Source: an uncultured Hyphomonas sp. (lineage in GTDB: Bacteria; Pseudomonadota; Alphaproteobacteria; Caulobacterales; Hyphomonadaceae). Taken from it: a stretch of DNA of 64,000 nucleotides. The stretch is from contig NZ_OY782759.1 of NCBI RefSeq assembly GCF_963678195.1, positions 1,178,001 to 1,242,000 of the forward strand. The letters are read 5' to 3'. A program made the position numbers and the translations under genes. The first letter of the stretch is position 1; each line of letters opens with the position of its first letter. Shown one piece after another: positions 6,897-14,953 of the stretch. The notes under the pieces are model-generated. The model saw nothing but the letters and a program-made list of their open reading frames with translations, was not told the DNA's origin and did not search any database.

Positions 6897-7309
6897 TGGC
6901 CGGGCAGAAAGGCAGGGACATCCTGCTGAAAATTTCAGACGGGGGTGGCGGCTACGTCACGCTGGCGGGCATCCGCGCAAGCCGGATCCAGCTGTCGGCC
7001 GCCCTGGTGGACGCCACCAGCGCTGACAGTCCGGAGGCGTGGCGTGAATTGCTGGCCGGGGCGGGCGCGAAAGCTGCCAAAGTCACCGGCCGGGGCGTGT
7101 TCAAGGATGCCGCCAGCGATGCGCGCATGCGGGCCGTCTTCTTCGCGGGCGAGGCACCGGACTGGCAGTTCATCCTGCCGGATTTCGGCACGCTGGCAGG
7201 CGCGTTCCAGGTCAGCGAACTCAGCTGGAGCGGCGAGCATGACGGCGAGGCGGAGTTCTCCGTCACGCTGGAAAGCGCCGGCCTTGTCAGCTTCGAGGCG
7301 ATGCCATGA
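6896..7309 (+). CDS. GTA major tail protein (gp9)
   Basis: 137 aa. MAGQKGRDILLKISDGGGGYVTLAG opening and the WRELLAGAGAKAAKVTGRGVFKD block are typical of the TP901-1/RcGTA tail tube protein. Stacked hexamers form the tail tube. Start at 6896 overlaps the gp8 stop; its own stop overlaps gp10 by four bases. Confidence 0.9.
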   Translation: MAGQKGRDILLKISDGGGGYVTLAGIRASRIQLSAALVDATSADSPEAWRELLAGAGAKAAKVTGRGVFKDAASDARMRAVFFAGEAPDWQFILPDFGTLAGAFQVSELSWSGEHDGEAEFSVTLESAGLVSFEAMP

Positions 7310-7599
7310 ACGCGGCGCGAGGAGAGACCAGCCTTATGATCGGCGGGAGTGAGCGGCGGCTGTGCCTGACGCTGGGCGCGCTGGCCGAAATCGAGGCGGC
7401 CTTCGGCTGCAAGCGGATGAGCGAGCTGGACGCGCGGCTGCGCAGTCTTTCCGCCGCAGATCTGACGCTTGTGCTGGGGGCCCTGTTGCGGGGCGGCGGA
7501 GAGGACGAGGCCGCCGCGCGCCTTGGCAGTGCGGACGTCTCCCCCGGCGCGGCGGCGCGGGCGGTGGCCGAAGCGTTCCGGCTGGGGCTCGCGGCGTAA
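7306..7599 (+). CDS. GTA gp10, tail assembly protein
   Basis: 97 aa. The LTLGALAEIEAAFGCKRMSELDARLRSLSAADLTLVLGALLRGGG pattern is that of the GTA TAC-type protein family (RcGTA gp10), a likely tail-assembly chaperone. Overlaps gp9 (ATGA) upstream and the next gene (TAATG) downstream. Confidence 0.85.
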   Translation: MNAARGETSLMIGGSERRLCLTLGALAEIEAAFGCKRMSELDARLRSLSAADLTLVLGALLRGGGEDEAAARLGSADVSPGAAARAVAEAFRLGLAA

Positions 7600-7805
7600 T
7601 GTTTCCGTGGCGGGAGATGATGCGCGCCGCGCTGTCGGCCGGGATCACGCCGGACGCGTTCTGGCGCCTGTCCCTGCGCGAGTGGCGCTGGCTGGCGGGT
7701 GAACGCAGCGACGCGATGAGCCGGGGGCGGATGATGGCGTTGATGGAGGCCTTTCCGGATCAGCCTTCTACCGCTCATCCCGGCGCACGCCGGGATCCAG
7801 AATAA
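7599..7805 (+). CDS. GTA gp10.1-like tail assembly chaperone
   Basis: 68 aa. FPWREMMRAALSAGITPDAFWRLSLREWRWL is the hallmark of the small phage tail assembly chaperone found after gp10. The start overlaps the gp10 stop. The last ~12 residues (TAHPGARRDPE) and the stop codon come from a palindromic repeat (7772-7855), so the native C-terminus appears to have been replaced or extended by the repeat. Confidence 0.8.
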   Translation: MFPWREMMRAALSAGITPDAFWRLSLREWRWLAGERSDAMSRGRMMALMEAFPDQPSTAHPGARRDPE

Positions 7806-7855
7806 CTGAGTAGGGGAATAACCGCTCTGGCCCCCGGCCTTCGCCGGGGTGAGCG
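7772..7855. repeat. Palindromic repeat copy 4, at gp10.1 end
   Basis: Arms CGCTCATCCCGGCGCACGCC and GGCCTTCGCCGGGGTGAGCG flank a ~35 bp centre. The left arm encodes the end of gp10.1 and the centre supplies its stop codon. The right arm ends just before the gp11 start, so a transcript hairpin would sit between the two cistrons. Confidence 0.88.
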
Positions 7856-7866
7856 GACCAGGTGGT

Positions 7867-8238
7867 ATGAAAATGGATGATTTCGAGAGTGACCTGGCGT
7901 CTGCCGCCGATGCGCTGCAGGCATTGGCTGACGGGCCGGGGGCAGAGGCGGCGAGCGCGCTGGAGGCGGCCTTCGGGCAGGCGGGCGCGCGCATCGAAGC
8001 GACGCTGACGCAGGCGGCCCGCAGCGGCGAGCTGGACTTCCAGCGCATGGCCGATGCCATCCTGCGCGACATTGCGCGGGTGGCCGCCGAAGCCGTGTTC
8101 AATGGCGGGCCGTCCTCCTCCGCGCTTAACGTCAATATGAACTTTGCGCAGGGCACGGAACAGTCCGCTGTCACCGGACGCAATGCCATTGGCGCTGTGC
8201 TGGCGCGTCTGGTGAGCCAGGGAGGGCGGTTCCTGTGA
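7867..8238 (+). CDS. GTA tail tape measure protein (gp11), short
   Basis: 123 aa from the ATG at 7867; the frame is open to 7849 inside the repeat. DFQRMADAILRDIARVAAEAVF is the conserved helical core of the GTA/lambda-type tape-measure family, and the Ala-rich helices before it are typical. RcGTA gp11 is roughly 220 residues, so this copy is about half length. It overlaps gp12 (GTGA). It would set a short tail. Confidence 0.75.
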   Translation: MKMDDFESDLASAADALQALADGPGAEAASALEAAFGQAGARIEATLTQAARSGELDFQRMADAILRDIARVAAEAVFNGGPSSSALNVNMNFAQGTEQSAVTGRNAIGAVLARLVSQGGRFL

Positions 8239-8852
8239 GCCTGAACAATTTTCATGAGGTGAGCTTTCCCGTGCCGCTGGCACTGGCGGCAAGCGGCGGG
8301 CCGGAGCGGAAGACGGAAGTCGTCACACTGGCGAGCGGGGCGGAGGCGCGCAATGCGCTGTGGGCGGGTAGCCGCCGCCGCTGGGATGTGGGCAGCGCGG
8401 TCACGCGGCTGGACACGCTGCAGACCGTGGTCGCCTTCTTCGAGGCGCGTGGCGGGCGGCTGAACGGATTCCGCTTCCGAGACGCGCTGGACGACCGCAG
8501 CTGCGCGCCCGGCGCCGTGGTGGGCGCCACGGATCAGGTGATTGGCACGGGCGATGGGGTGACGGACACGTTCCAGCTGGTGAAGACCTATGGCGGCTAT
8601 GCCCGGCCTGTCCTGAAGCCTGTGGCGGGCAGCGTGGTGGTCGCGGTGGACGGCGCCCCCGTGTCTGCAAGCGTGGACACGGCAACCGGGCTCGTCACGC
8701 TGGGGGCGGCCCCGGCAGAGGGCGCGGTGGTTACGGCTGGCTACCGGTTCGATTGCCCGGTCCGGTTCGATGCCGACCGGCTCGACGTGAACCTTGAAGC
8801 CTTCGGCGCGGGCCGTGTGCTGAGCATTCCCCTCATTGAACTGGTGGGCTGA
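8235..8852 (+). CDS. GTA distal tail protein (gp12, DUF2460)
   Basis: 205 aa with a GTG start overlapping gp11. NFHEVSFPVPLALAASGGPERKTEVVTLASGAEARNALWAGSRRRWDVG is the defining DUF2460 N-terminus, and GFRFRDALDDRS (~77-88) is also conserved. The protein caps the distal end of the tail tube and contacts the baseplate. Confidence 0.92.
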   Translation: MSLNNFHEVSFPVPLALAASGGPERKTEVVTLASGAEARNALWAGSRRRWDVGSAVTRLDTLQTVVAFFEARGGRLNGFRFRDALDDRSCAPGAVVGATDQVIGTGDGVTDTFQLVKTYGGYARPVLKPVAGSVVVAVDGAPVSASVDTATGLVTLGAAPAEGAVVTAGYRFDCPVRFDADRLDVNLEAFGAGRVLSIPLIELVG

Positions 8853-8855
8853 CAC

Positions 8856-9503
8856 ATGCGTCTGATGACAAGTGAATTTGCCGCCCGGCTGGCGAGCGGG
8901 GCCACAACGACCTGCCTCTGCTGGCGGCTGATACGCGCCGATGGCTTCGTGCTGGCCGCGACGGAGCATGACCGGGCCCTGCTGGTCGACGGAACCACAT
9001 ATTCGCCCGGCGGTGCGCTGAGTGCGGGCAGCCTCACACAGAGCGCCGGGCTTCAGCCGGGGCAGGCCGCGGCGGGCGGTGTGCTGGCCGATGAGGCCAT
9101 CACCGAGGCCGATCTCGCGGCAGGGCTGTGGGATGGCGCGCGCGTTGATGCGCTGCGCGTCGACTGGGAGCGTCCGGACCTGTTCGTGCAGATCTGGAGC
9201 GGGCGCCTCAGCGAGGTGACGCACGGCCCCGGCGGGTTCGAGGCGGAACTGGTGTCCCTCAAGGCGGATCTGGAGCGGCCTGTGGGGCGGGTCTATGCGC
9301 GCGCCTGCGATGCGGTGCTGGGGGATGCGCGCTGCGGTGTGGATGTGGGCAGCTTTCCGGGGCTTGCCTGTGATCAGCGGTTCGCGACCTGCCGGGACGT
9401 GTTCGGCAATGAGGAGAACTTCCGGGGCTTCCCGCACCTTCCGGGGGCGGAGTTCGTGCTGGAAGGCCCGGCAGCGACGGGCAATAATGGGGGCAAGCGA
9501 TGA
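8856..9503 (+). CDS. GTA gp13 (DUF2163/BR0599), internally shortened
   Basis: 215 aa, whereas family members are usually 270-300 aa. The DUF2163 N-terminal part is intact (CLCWRLIRADGFVLAATEHDR, residues ~20-40). The C-terminal phage_BR0599 signature (CDQRFATCRDVFGNEENFRGFPHLPGAEF, ~172-200) is also present. Between CGVDVGSF (~160) and CDQRF the ~60-residue beta-rich segment expected in the family is missing, with the frame kept. It is a baseplate hub component. It overlaps gp14 by four bases. Confidence 0.88.
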   Translation: MRLMTSEFAARLASGATTTCLCWRLIRADGFVLAATEHDRALLVDGTTYSPGGALSAGSLTQSAGLQPGQAAAGGVLADEAITEADLAAGLWDGARVDALRVDWERPDLFVQIWSGRLSEVTHGPGGFEAELVSLKADLERPVGRVYARACDAVLGDARCGVDVGSFPGLACDQRFATCRDVFGNEENFRGFPHLPGAEFVLEGPAATGNNGGKR

Positions 9504-9931
9504 AACGATCAGAAGTGGTGGCCGCCGCGCGCAGCTGGATCGGCACGCCTTACCGGCATCAGGCAAGTCTGAAGGGCGCAGGCTGTGACTGCCTGGGCCT
9601 TGTGCGCGGCGTGTGGCGGGAACTGGTGGGGCTGGAGCCGGAAGCCGCGCCCGCCTATTCGCCCGACTGGGCCGAAGCGCTGGGCGAAGAAACATTGCTG
9701 GAAGCCGCGCGGCGGCACCTGACCGAAATACCGGCAGGCAGCGCCGGGGCGGGCGATGTGCTGCTGTTCCGCATGGCGGCAGGCGTGCCGGCAAAGCATT
9801 GCGGCATCGCGACCGGCGAAGGCACGCTGGTGCACGCCTATTGGGGGCGCGCAGCGGTGGAGACGCGGCTGGTGCCGTGGTGGCAGCGGCGGGTGGTTGC
9901 GGCATTCCGCTTCCCGGGCGTGGAGGATTAA
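9500..9931 (+). CDS. GTA gp14, NlpC/P60-type peptidase
   Basis: 143 aa. GCDCLGLVRG gives the catalytic Cys31; the His100 region (AKHCGIATG) and VHAYWG (H112) supply the remaining active-site positions of the NlpC/P60 fold. In GTAs this tail peptidase opens recipient peptidoglycan during DNA entry. It lies between gp13 and gp15 as in RcGTA. Confidence 0.92.
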   Translation: MKRSEVVAAARSWIGTPYRHQASLKGAGCDCLGLVRGVWRELVGLEPEAAPAYSPDWAEALGEETLLEAARRHLTEIPAGSAGAGDVLLFRMAAGVPAKHCGIATGEGTLVHAYWGRAAVETRLVPWWQRRVVAAFRFPGVED

Positions 9932-9934
9932 GGC

Positions 9935-12900
9935 ATGGCGCAGATCGTATTGTCTCAGGCCGGGGCGGCGCTGGGGCGGCAATTGTTGCCGCAGGGATTG
10001 AAATTCCTTGGAACGCAGGTGGCGGGCGCCGCGATCGGCCGGGCAGCTGGCGCGTTGGCGGGCAGTCTGATTGATGCGCGGCTGGCCCCGCCGGTGGACG
10101 GGCCGCGTGTGAAGACGCTGCCGGTGATGGAATCGCGCGAAGGCGTTGGCATTCCGTCCGTCTATGGGCGCATGCGGGTGGCCGGGCAGGTGATCTGGGC
10201 CTCGCGGTTCCGGGAGCATCGCACGACGCAGTCCAGCGGCAGCAAGGGCGGCCCCCGCGTGACGACCTATGATTATACGGTGAGCATCGCCGTTGCGCTC
10301 GGCGAGGGGCCGGTGCTGGCCGTGCAGCGCGCCTGGGCGAATGGCGAGGCGTTCGACCTGTCGCAGGTCACGCATCGCCTGTATCGCGGGGATGAGACGC
10401 AGGCGCCTGATCCGCTGATCGAGATGATCGAAGGCGCCGCCCCGGCCTATCGCGGCACAGCCTATATCGTGTTCGAGGACCTGCCGCTGGACGATTTCGG
10501 CAATCGTATCCCGCAGCTGAGTTTCGAAATCGTCCGTGTGCCGCCGGGCAGTGATACGCCCGGGCTGGACGCGTCTGTCACCGGGGTGAACGTCATTCCG
10601 GCGTCCGGCGAGTTTGTCTATGCAACGGAAATCGTGCGCGAGCGGCTGCGCCGCGGGCAGGAGCGGGCGCTGAATGCAAATTCCGGTGAGGCGCGGGCGG
10701 ACTTTCTCGTCTCGCTGGACCAGCTGGAGGCGGACCTGCCGCGTGTGAGCCGGGCGGCGCTGACCGTCGGCTGGTTCGGCACGGATGTGGCGGCGGGGAC
10801 CTGTCAGATCCATCCGGGTGTGGAGACACGGGAACGGGTGACGGTGCCGCAGAGCTGGCGCGTTGCGGGCATCGACCGGGCGGAGGCTTATGTTGTCTCG
10901 CGCGATGAAGACGACCGGCCGAATTATGGCGGCACGCCGTCGGATGGCTGCGTGACGCAGGCGATTGCGGAAATGACCGCACGCGGCATCGCTGTGACGT
11001 TCTCGCCTTTCCTGTTCATGGACAGCGAGGGCTTTCCCTGGCGCGGGCGGATCGGCGTCAGCGCGGATGGCACGGCAGCGGCGCGCAGCGAGATCGATGC
11101 CTTCGTGAATGGGGCGAACGGCTTCCGGCGGTTCATCCTGCACTATGCCAATCTGTGTGCAGAGGCGGGCGGCGTGGAGGCGTTCCTGATCGGCAGTGAG
11201 ATGGTGGGCCTGACGCGGGTGCGTGATGCGGGCGGCGCGTTTCCGTTCGTGGAGGCGCTGGTGTCTCTGGCCGCGGAGGTGAAGGCGATCCTGCCGGGGG
11301 CGAAGGTGTCTTATGCCGCAGACTGGACGGAGTATGGCGCCTATGTGCCCGGCGATGGCAGCGGCGATGTCCTGTTCCCGCTGGACGATTTGTGGGCCAG
11401 CCCGAACGTGGATTTCGTCGGGATCGACTGGTATCCGCCCATGGGCGACTGGCGCAACGGGACAGAGCATCTCGACGCGCTGGCCGGGTATAAGGGGCCG
11501 GATGATCCGGACTATCTCACCTTCCAGATCAGCGGCGGCGAAGCCTATGACTGGTATTATGCCAGCCAGGCGGACCGGGACGCGCAGGTGCGTACACCGA
11601 TCAATGACACGGCCCATGGCGAGCATTGGGTGTTCCGCGCGAAAGATCTGGCGGGCTGGGCGGGCAGTCTGCATTATCCGCGCCCCGGCGGTGTGCGGGC
11701 GGGGGTGCCGACGGGCTGGGTGCCCGGGGCGAAACCCATTCGCCTGAGTGAGATCGGTTTCGGCGCAGTGGACAAGGGCGGCAATGCGCCGAACCTGTTC
11801 TATGATCCCAAGAGCACCGAGAGCGCCCTGCCGCCATACTCCAGCGGATCGCGGGATGATGTGTTCCAGCGTCAGGCACTAGCGGTGACGCTGGCGCATT
11901 GGGAGGCGAGCCTGCTGGTGGAGGCGGCCATGGTCTGGGCGTGGGACGGGCGCCCGTTCCCGGCCTGGCCCCTGCGGGATGATGTCTGGGGCGACGGAGC
12001 TAACTGGGCCCGCGGGCACTGGCTGAACGGGCGGGCGGGCCTTGCTGCGCTTGGGGATGTGGTGCGGGACATCTGTGTGCGCGGCGGCGTGGAGGTCGTG
12101 GATACGGACGCACTCGACGGTGTGGTGCAGGGCTTCGCGCTGGAGGGCGTCTACAGTGTGCGCGGGGCGCTGGAGCCGTTGAAGCTGGCTTTCGGCTTTG
12201 AGGCTGTGGAGCGGGATGGTGCGATCGTGTTCCGCATGGAAGGTGATGGCCCGATCCATGAAATCGATAGTGAGCGGATCGGTGAGGACGGCCTCTCTGC
12301 CACAAGGCTCCTGCTGGACAAGGCGCCCGGCCGGCTGCGCCTGCAATTTGTCGACGGGGCGGAGAGCTTCGGTCCGGCTCTGGCGGAGGCGCGCCGGGCG
12401 GGGGGCGACATGCGGCTGGTGGCCGATACGAGCCTGCCGCTGCTGCTGTCTGGCATCGAGGCGGAGGACATCGCCGGGCGGCTGCTGGCCCGCGCCACGC
12501 AGGCCGAGACGGCGGAGATGACGCTGCCGCTGTCCGGTCTTGCGATTGAGCCGGGCGATGCCCTGCGGCTGGACGGCGGCGCGCTCTGGCGGGTGGACGA
12601 GGTGGTGGACCGGGGCGCGGAACGTGTCCTGTCCCTCAGGGAAGACCCGCCGGAAGCGAACCGGGTTCGCTCGGTCGGTCTCGGCGGCGTCCCTGCGCCG
12701 GCGCCAGTGTTCGGCGGTTTGGACCTGATCCTTGCCGACGGGCCGCGTCTTGCTGGTGAGACGTCCGGTGTGCGTGTCGCGGCCTGGGCAGACCCCTGGC
12801 CGGGGGAGGTCGCCATTCTGGCCGGGCCGGACGCCGGCGCGATGACCGAACGGGCGAGACTGACACGTCCGGCCGTGACGGGGACGCTCACCGAAGCTGT

Positions 12901-13549
12901 CACCGCGGGGCCGGTCGGTCGGTGGGATAGGCGCAACATGCTCCTTGTGGAAACATCCGGTAGCTTTGCCAGCCTGCCGCCAGAGCAGGTCTTGTCGGGT
13001 GGCAACAGCTTGCTTCTGGAAACGGTGGCGGGATGGGAACTCATCCAGTTCGAGACGGCAGACCTGGTGGGGCCAGACCAATGGGCCTTGTCGGGTCTCC
13101 TGCGCGGGCAGCGGGGCAGTGTCAGCGCCGCCGCTGAGGCCGGGGCCCGGGTTCTGCTGCTGGATGGCGCGGATGCGCTGGCGGCGGTGTCACCGGATGA
13201 GATTGGCGTGGCGCTCGATTGGCGCGGGCCGCAGGATGAGCCGGTACCGGTCTCGTTCGCGGACGAAGGTGGGCGCCCCTGGCCGGTTTGCCATCTTCGT
13301 GCATTGGACGGGCAGCTCAGCTGGGTGCGCCGCGGGGCAGACCTGCCGCAGAGCTGGGCCCTGCCGGAGGGGGAGAATGCCGGTAAGTTCGCCGTCGAAT
13401 TCGATACGGGCAGCGGTTCTACAGGCGAGACCCGGCTGGAAACGCCGTCGGCTGCTATCCCATCCGGCGCAATTACGGCGCGTGTCGCTGAAATCGGCGC
13501 AGATGGCCGCACCGGCCCATGGGTTTCAATCCCCCTCGGGACACCCTAA
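9935..13549 (+). CDS. GTA baseplate multidomain protein (gp15, megatron)
   Basis: 1204 aa. N-terminal hub domains begin MAQIVLSQAGAALGRQLLPQ. Around residues 380-640 there is a glycoside-hydrolase-like TIM-barrel region (HYANLCAEAGGVEAFLIGSEMVGLT, PNVDFVGIDWYPPMGDWR, IRLSEIGFGAVDKG). From ~640 the phage-tail hub/RIFT-like part and C-terminal beta domains follow. The protein forms the receptor-binding and cell-wall-penetrating baseplate of GTA particles. Length is somewhat below that of RcGTA gp15. It ends the structural operon; a DnaJ-like gene starts 14 bp later. Confidence 0.95.
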   Translation: MAQIVLSQAGAALGRQLLPQGLKFLGTQVAGAAIGRAAGALAGSLIDARLAPPVDGPRVKTLPVMESREGVGIPSVYGRMRVAGQVIWASRFREHRTTQSSGSKGGPRVTTYDYTVSIAVALGEGPVLAVQRAWANGEAFDLSQVTHRLYRGDETQAPDPLIEMIEGAAPAYRGTAYIVFEDLPLDDFGNRIPQLSFEIVRVPPGSDTPGLDASVTGVNVIPASGEFVYATEIVRERLRRGQERALNANSGEARADFLVSLDQLEADLPRVSRAALTVGWFGTDVAAGTCQIHPGVETRERVTVPQSWRVAGIDRAEAYVVSRDEDDRPNYGGTPSDGCVTQAIAEMTARGIAVTFSPFLFMDSEGFPWRGRIGVSADGTAAARSEIDAFVNGANGFRRFILHYANLCAEAGGVEAFLIGSEMVGLTRVRDAGGAFPFVEALVSLAAEVKAILPGAKVSYAADWTEYGAYVPGDGSGDVLFPLDDLWASPNVDFVGIDWYPPMGDWRNGTEHLDALAGYKGPDDPDYLTFQISGGEAYDWYYASQADRDAQVRTPINDTAHGEHWVFRAKDLAGWAGSLHYPRPGGVRAGVPTGWVPGAKPIRLSEIGFGAVDKGGNAPNLFYDPKSTESALPPYSSGSRDDVFQRQALAVTLAHWEASLLVEAAMVWAWDGRPFPAWPLRDDVWGDGANWARGHWLNGRAGLAALGDVVRDICVRGGVEVVDTDALDGVVQGFALEGVYSVRGALEPLKLAFGFEAVERDGAIVFRMEGDGPIHEIDSERIGEDGLSATRLLLDKAPGRLRLQFVDGAESFGPALAEARRAGGDMRLVADTSLPLLLSGIEAEDIAGRLLARATQAETAEMTLPLSGLAIEPGDALRLDGGALWRVDEVVDRGAERVLSLREDPPEANRVRSVGLGGVPAPAPVFGGLDLILADGPRLAGETSGVRVAAWADPWPGEVAILAGPDAGAMTERARLTRPAVTGTLTEAVTAGPVGRWDRRNMLLVETSGSFASLPPEQVLSGGNSLLLETVAGWELIQFETADLVGPDQWALSGLLRGQRGSVSAAAEAGARVLLLDGADALAAVSPDEIGVALDWRGPQDEPVPVSFADEGGRPWPVCHLRALDGQLSWVRRGADLPQSWALPEGENAGKFAVEFDTGSGSTGETRLETPSAAIPSGAITARVAEIGADGRTGPWVSIPLGTP

Positions 13550-13563
13550 CTGTATGGCAGAAA

Positions 13564-14481
13564 ATGACTTACCAGAAGGATCCGACTCACTTGGCCATCG
13601 ACCCCTATATCGTGCTCGGCGTTCCGCGCTCGGCGACGGAGGCCGAGATCAAGAAGGCTTACCGGGCAAAGGCGAAAGCCCTGCATCCGGACCAGCATAA
13701 GGACGACCCGAAAAAGGCCGAGGAGTTCAAGCGCGTCTCGGCGGCCTACGAAATCATTGGCGACAAGGAAAAGAAGGCCAAATTCGACCGCGGCGAGATT
13801 GACGGCGACGGAAACCCGACCGGATTTGCCGGCGGGGGGCATCCCGGCGCCCATCCCGGTGGCGGCGGGTTCCGCTGGCAAAGCACGTCCGGTAAAAGTC
13901 CGTTCGAAGGCGCGCAGGGCGACCCGTTTGAAGACATTCTGTCCGGCATGTTCGGCGGCGGCGGGCGGTCCCGCCGCGGCGGGCCGGGGCCGCAAAAGGG
14001 CCGCGATGTCCGCTACCGCGTGCAGGTCGAGTTTGAAGATGCCGTACTGGGCGCCCGCCGCCGCATGACCATGGCCGACGGCCGGGCGCTGGACGTCAAT
14101 ATTCCTGCCGGCATTGATTCCGGTCAGACGCTCCGTTTGAAAAGCCAGGGCCAGCAATCGCCCTATGGCGGCCCGCCGGGCGATGCGCTGCTGGAAATCG
14201 AGGTTCGCCCGTCGAAGGTCTGGGACCGCGACGGCAAAGACCTGCGGATGAAGCTGCCCATCGGCCTGAAGGAAGCGGTGCTGGGCGGCAGCGTGGAAGT
14301 GAAGACACCTTCCGGCCACGTCACGCTGAAAGTGCCCGCAGGTTCCAATACCGGCGCGCAATTGCGGCTGAAGGGCAAGGGCGTGAAAACCACACCGCCG
14401 GGCGACCTTTATGTCCGGCTGGAAATCGTGCTGGAAAACCCCAAGGACGAAGGCCTGCGCAAATGGGCGGAGAAGTCCTGA
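13564..14481 (+). CDS. DnaJ-class (CbpA-like) co-chaperone
   Basis: 305 aa. The J domain (residues ~12-80) contains the HPD motif in ALHPDQHKDD. A Gly-rich linker (~85-150) is followed by the C-terminal substrate-binding domains (GRDVRYRVQVEFEDAVLGARRRM, then LPIGLKEAVLGGSVEVKTPSG). There is no zinc-finger CxxCxGxG domain, so it is a CbpA/type II J protein. ATG at 13564 chosen over an upstream in-frame start inside gp15. It is a chromosomal gene that often borders GTA clusters; no GTA role is implied. Confidence 0.9.
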   Translation: MTYQKDPTHLAIDPYIVLGVPRSATEAEIKKAYRAKAKALHPDQHKDDPKKAEEFKRVSAAYEIIGDKEKKAKFDRGEIDGDGNPTGFAGGGHPGAHPGGGGFRWQSTSGKSPFEGAQGDPFEDILSGMFGGGGRSRRGGPGPQKGRDVRYRVQVEFEDAVLGARRRMTMADGRALDVNIPAGIDSGQTLRLKSQGQQSPYGGPPGDALLEIEVRPSKVWDRDGKDLRMKLPIGLKEAVLGGSVEVKTPSGHVTLKVPAGSNTGAQLRLKGKGVKTTPPGDLYVRLEIVLENPKDEGLRKWAEKS

Positions 14482-14550
14482 CGCCTGCTCATGTCCGCCA
14501 CAGGTTAATCGCCAGAAGCCGCCTGGCAGGCCGATCCGGCACTGAATGAA

Positions 14551-14570
14551 AGTGAACGGTATCGTTCACT
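14551..14570. promoter_or_regulatory. 20-bp palindromic operator-like site
   Basis: AGTGAACGGTATCGTTCACT is a perfect 8-4-8 inverted repeat 35 bp before the PepSY gene. Its size and symmetry fit a dimeric repressor such as a TetR-family protein more than the direct repeats of OmpR-type regulators. It lies where the promoter of the PepSY-RR-HK unit should be. Confidence 0.6.
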
Positions 14571-14604
14571 TCACATTCAGAGCTGCGGCCTTATACGGCA
14601 GGGT

Positions 14605-14919
14605 ATGAAACGGATTGCTGCCCTTTTTCTGGCACTTGGCCTCGTCGTCGCGCCCGCCGCGTCGGCGCAGGGCTGGATGAACCAGTTCTCGCCCGGTCAG
14701 GCGCGCGATTCGCGCAATCAGGGGCGGACAGTGCCGCTCAGCCAGATTTTCAATAAACTGAAGCAGCAATATGGCGGCTACCAGCTGAGCGCGGATCTGT
14801 ACGACAAGGGCAATGGCAAATCGGTCTATGAGATCGACTGGATGACCAAGGACGGCCGCAAAATGCATTTCGTGGTGGATGCGCAAACCGGCGCGATCCT
14901 TGACCGCCGCGGCGCCTGA
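14605..14919 (+). CDS. Secreted PepSY-domain protein, FeuN-like
   Basis: 104 aa. A signal peptide (MKRIAALFLALGLVVAPAASAQ, cleavage after ~21) is followed by one PepSY domain (VPLSQIFNKLKQQYGGYQ ... YEIDWMTKDGRKMHFVVDAQTGAILDRR). Position directly before a response regulator/kinase pair and ccmI matches the feuN-feuP-feuQ-cycH order of rhizobia, where FeuN is a small periplasmic brake on the kinase FeuQ. Orthology is inferred from order and domain, not from alignment. Confidence 0.8.
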   Translation: MKRIAALFLALGLVVAPAASAQGWMNQFSPGQARDSRNQGRTVPLSQIFNKLKQQYGGYQLSADLYDKGNGKSVYEIDWMTKDGRKMHFVVDAQTGAILDRRGA

Positions 14920-14953
14920 GCCGACATTAGCCTTTTCAGGGAGTAGCTGAACC

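Noticed and set aside
7287-9905. 872-codon open frame on the minus strand opposite gp10-gp14
   Set aside because: It is antisense to a chain of well-recognised overlapping GTA genes; its protein is Arg/Pro/Ala-rich with no domain, as expected from GC-rich antisense frames.
9509-11674. 721-codon minus-strand frame opposite gp14/gp15
   Set aside because: Antisense shadow of gp15, with a Pro/Arg/His-rich product and no start context or family features.
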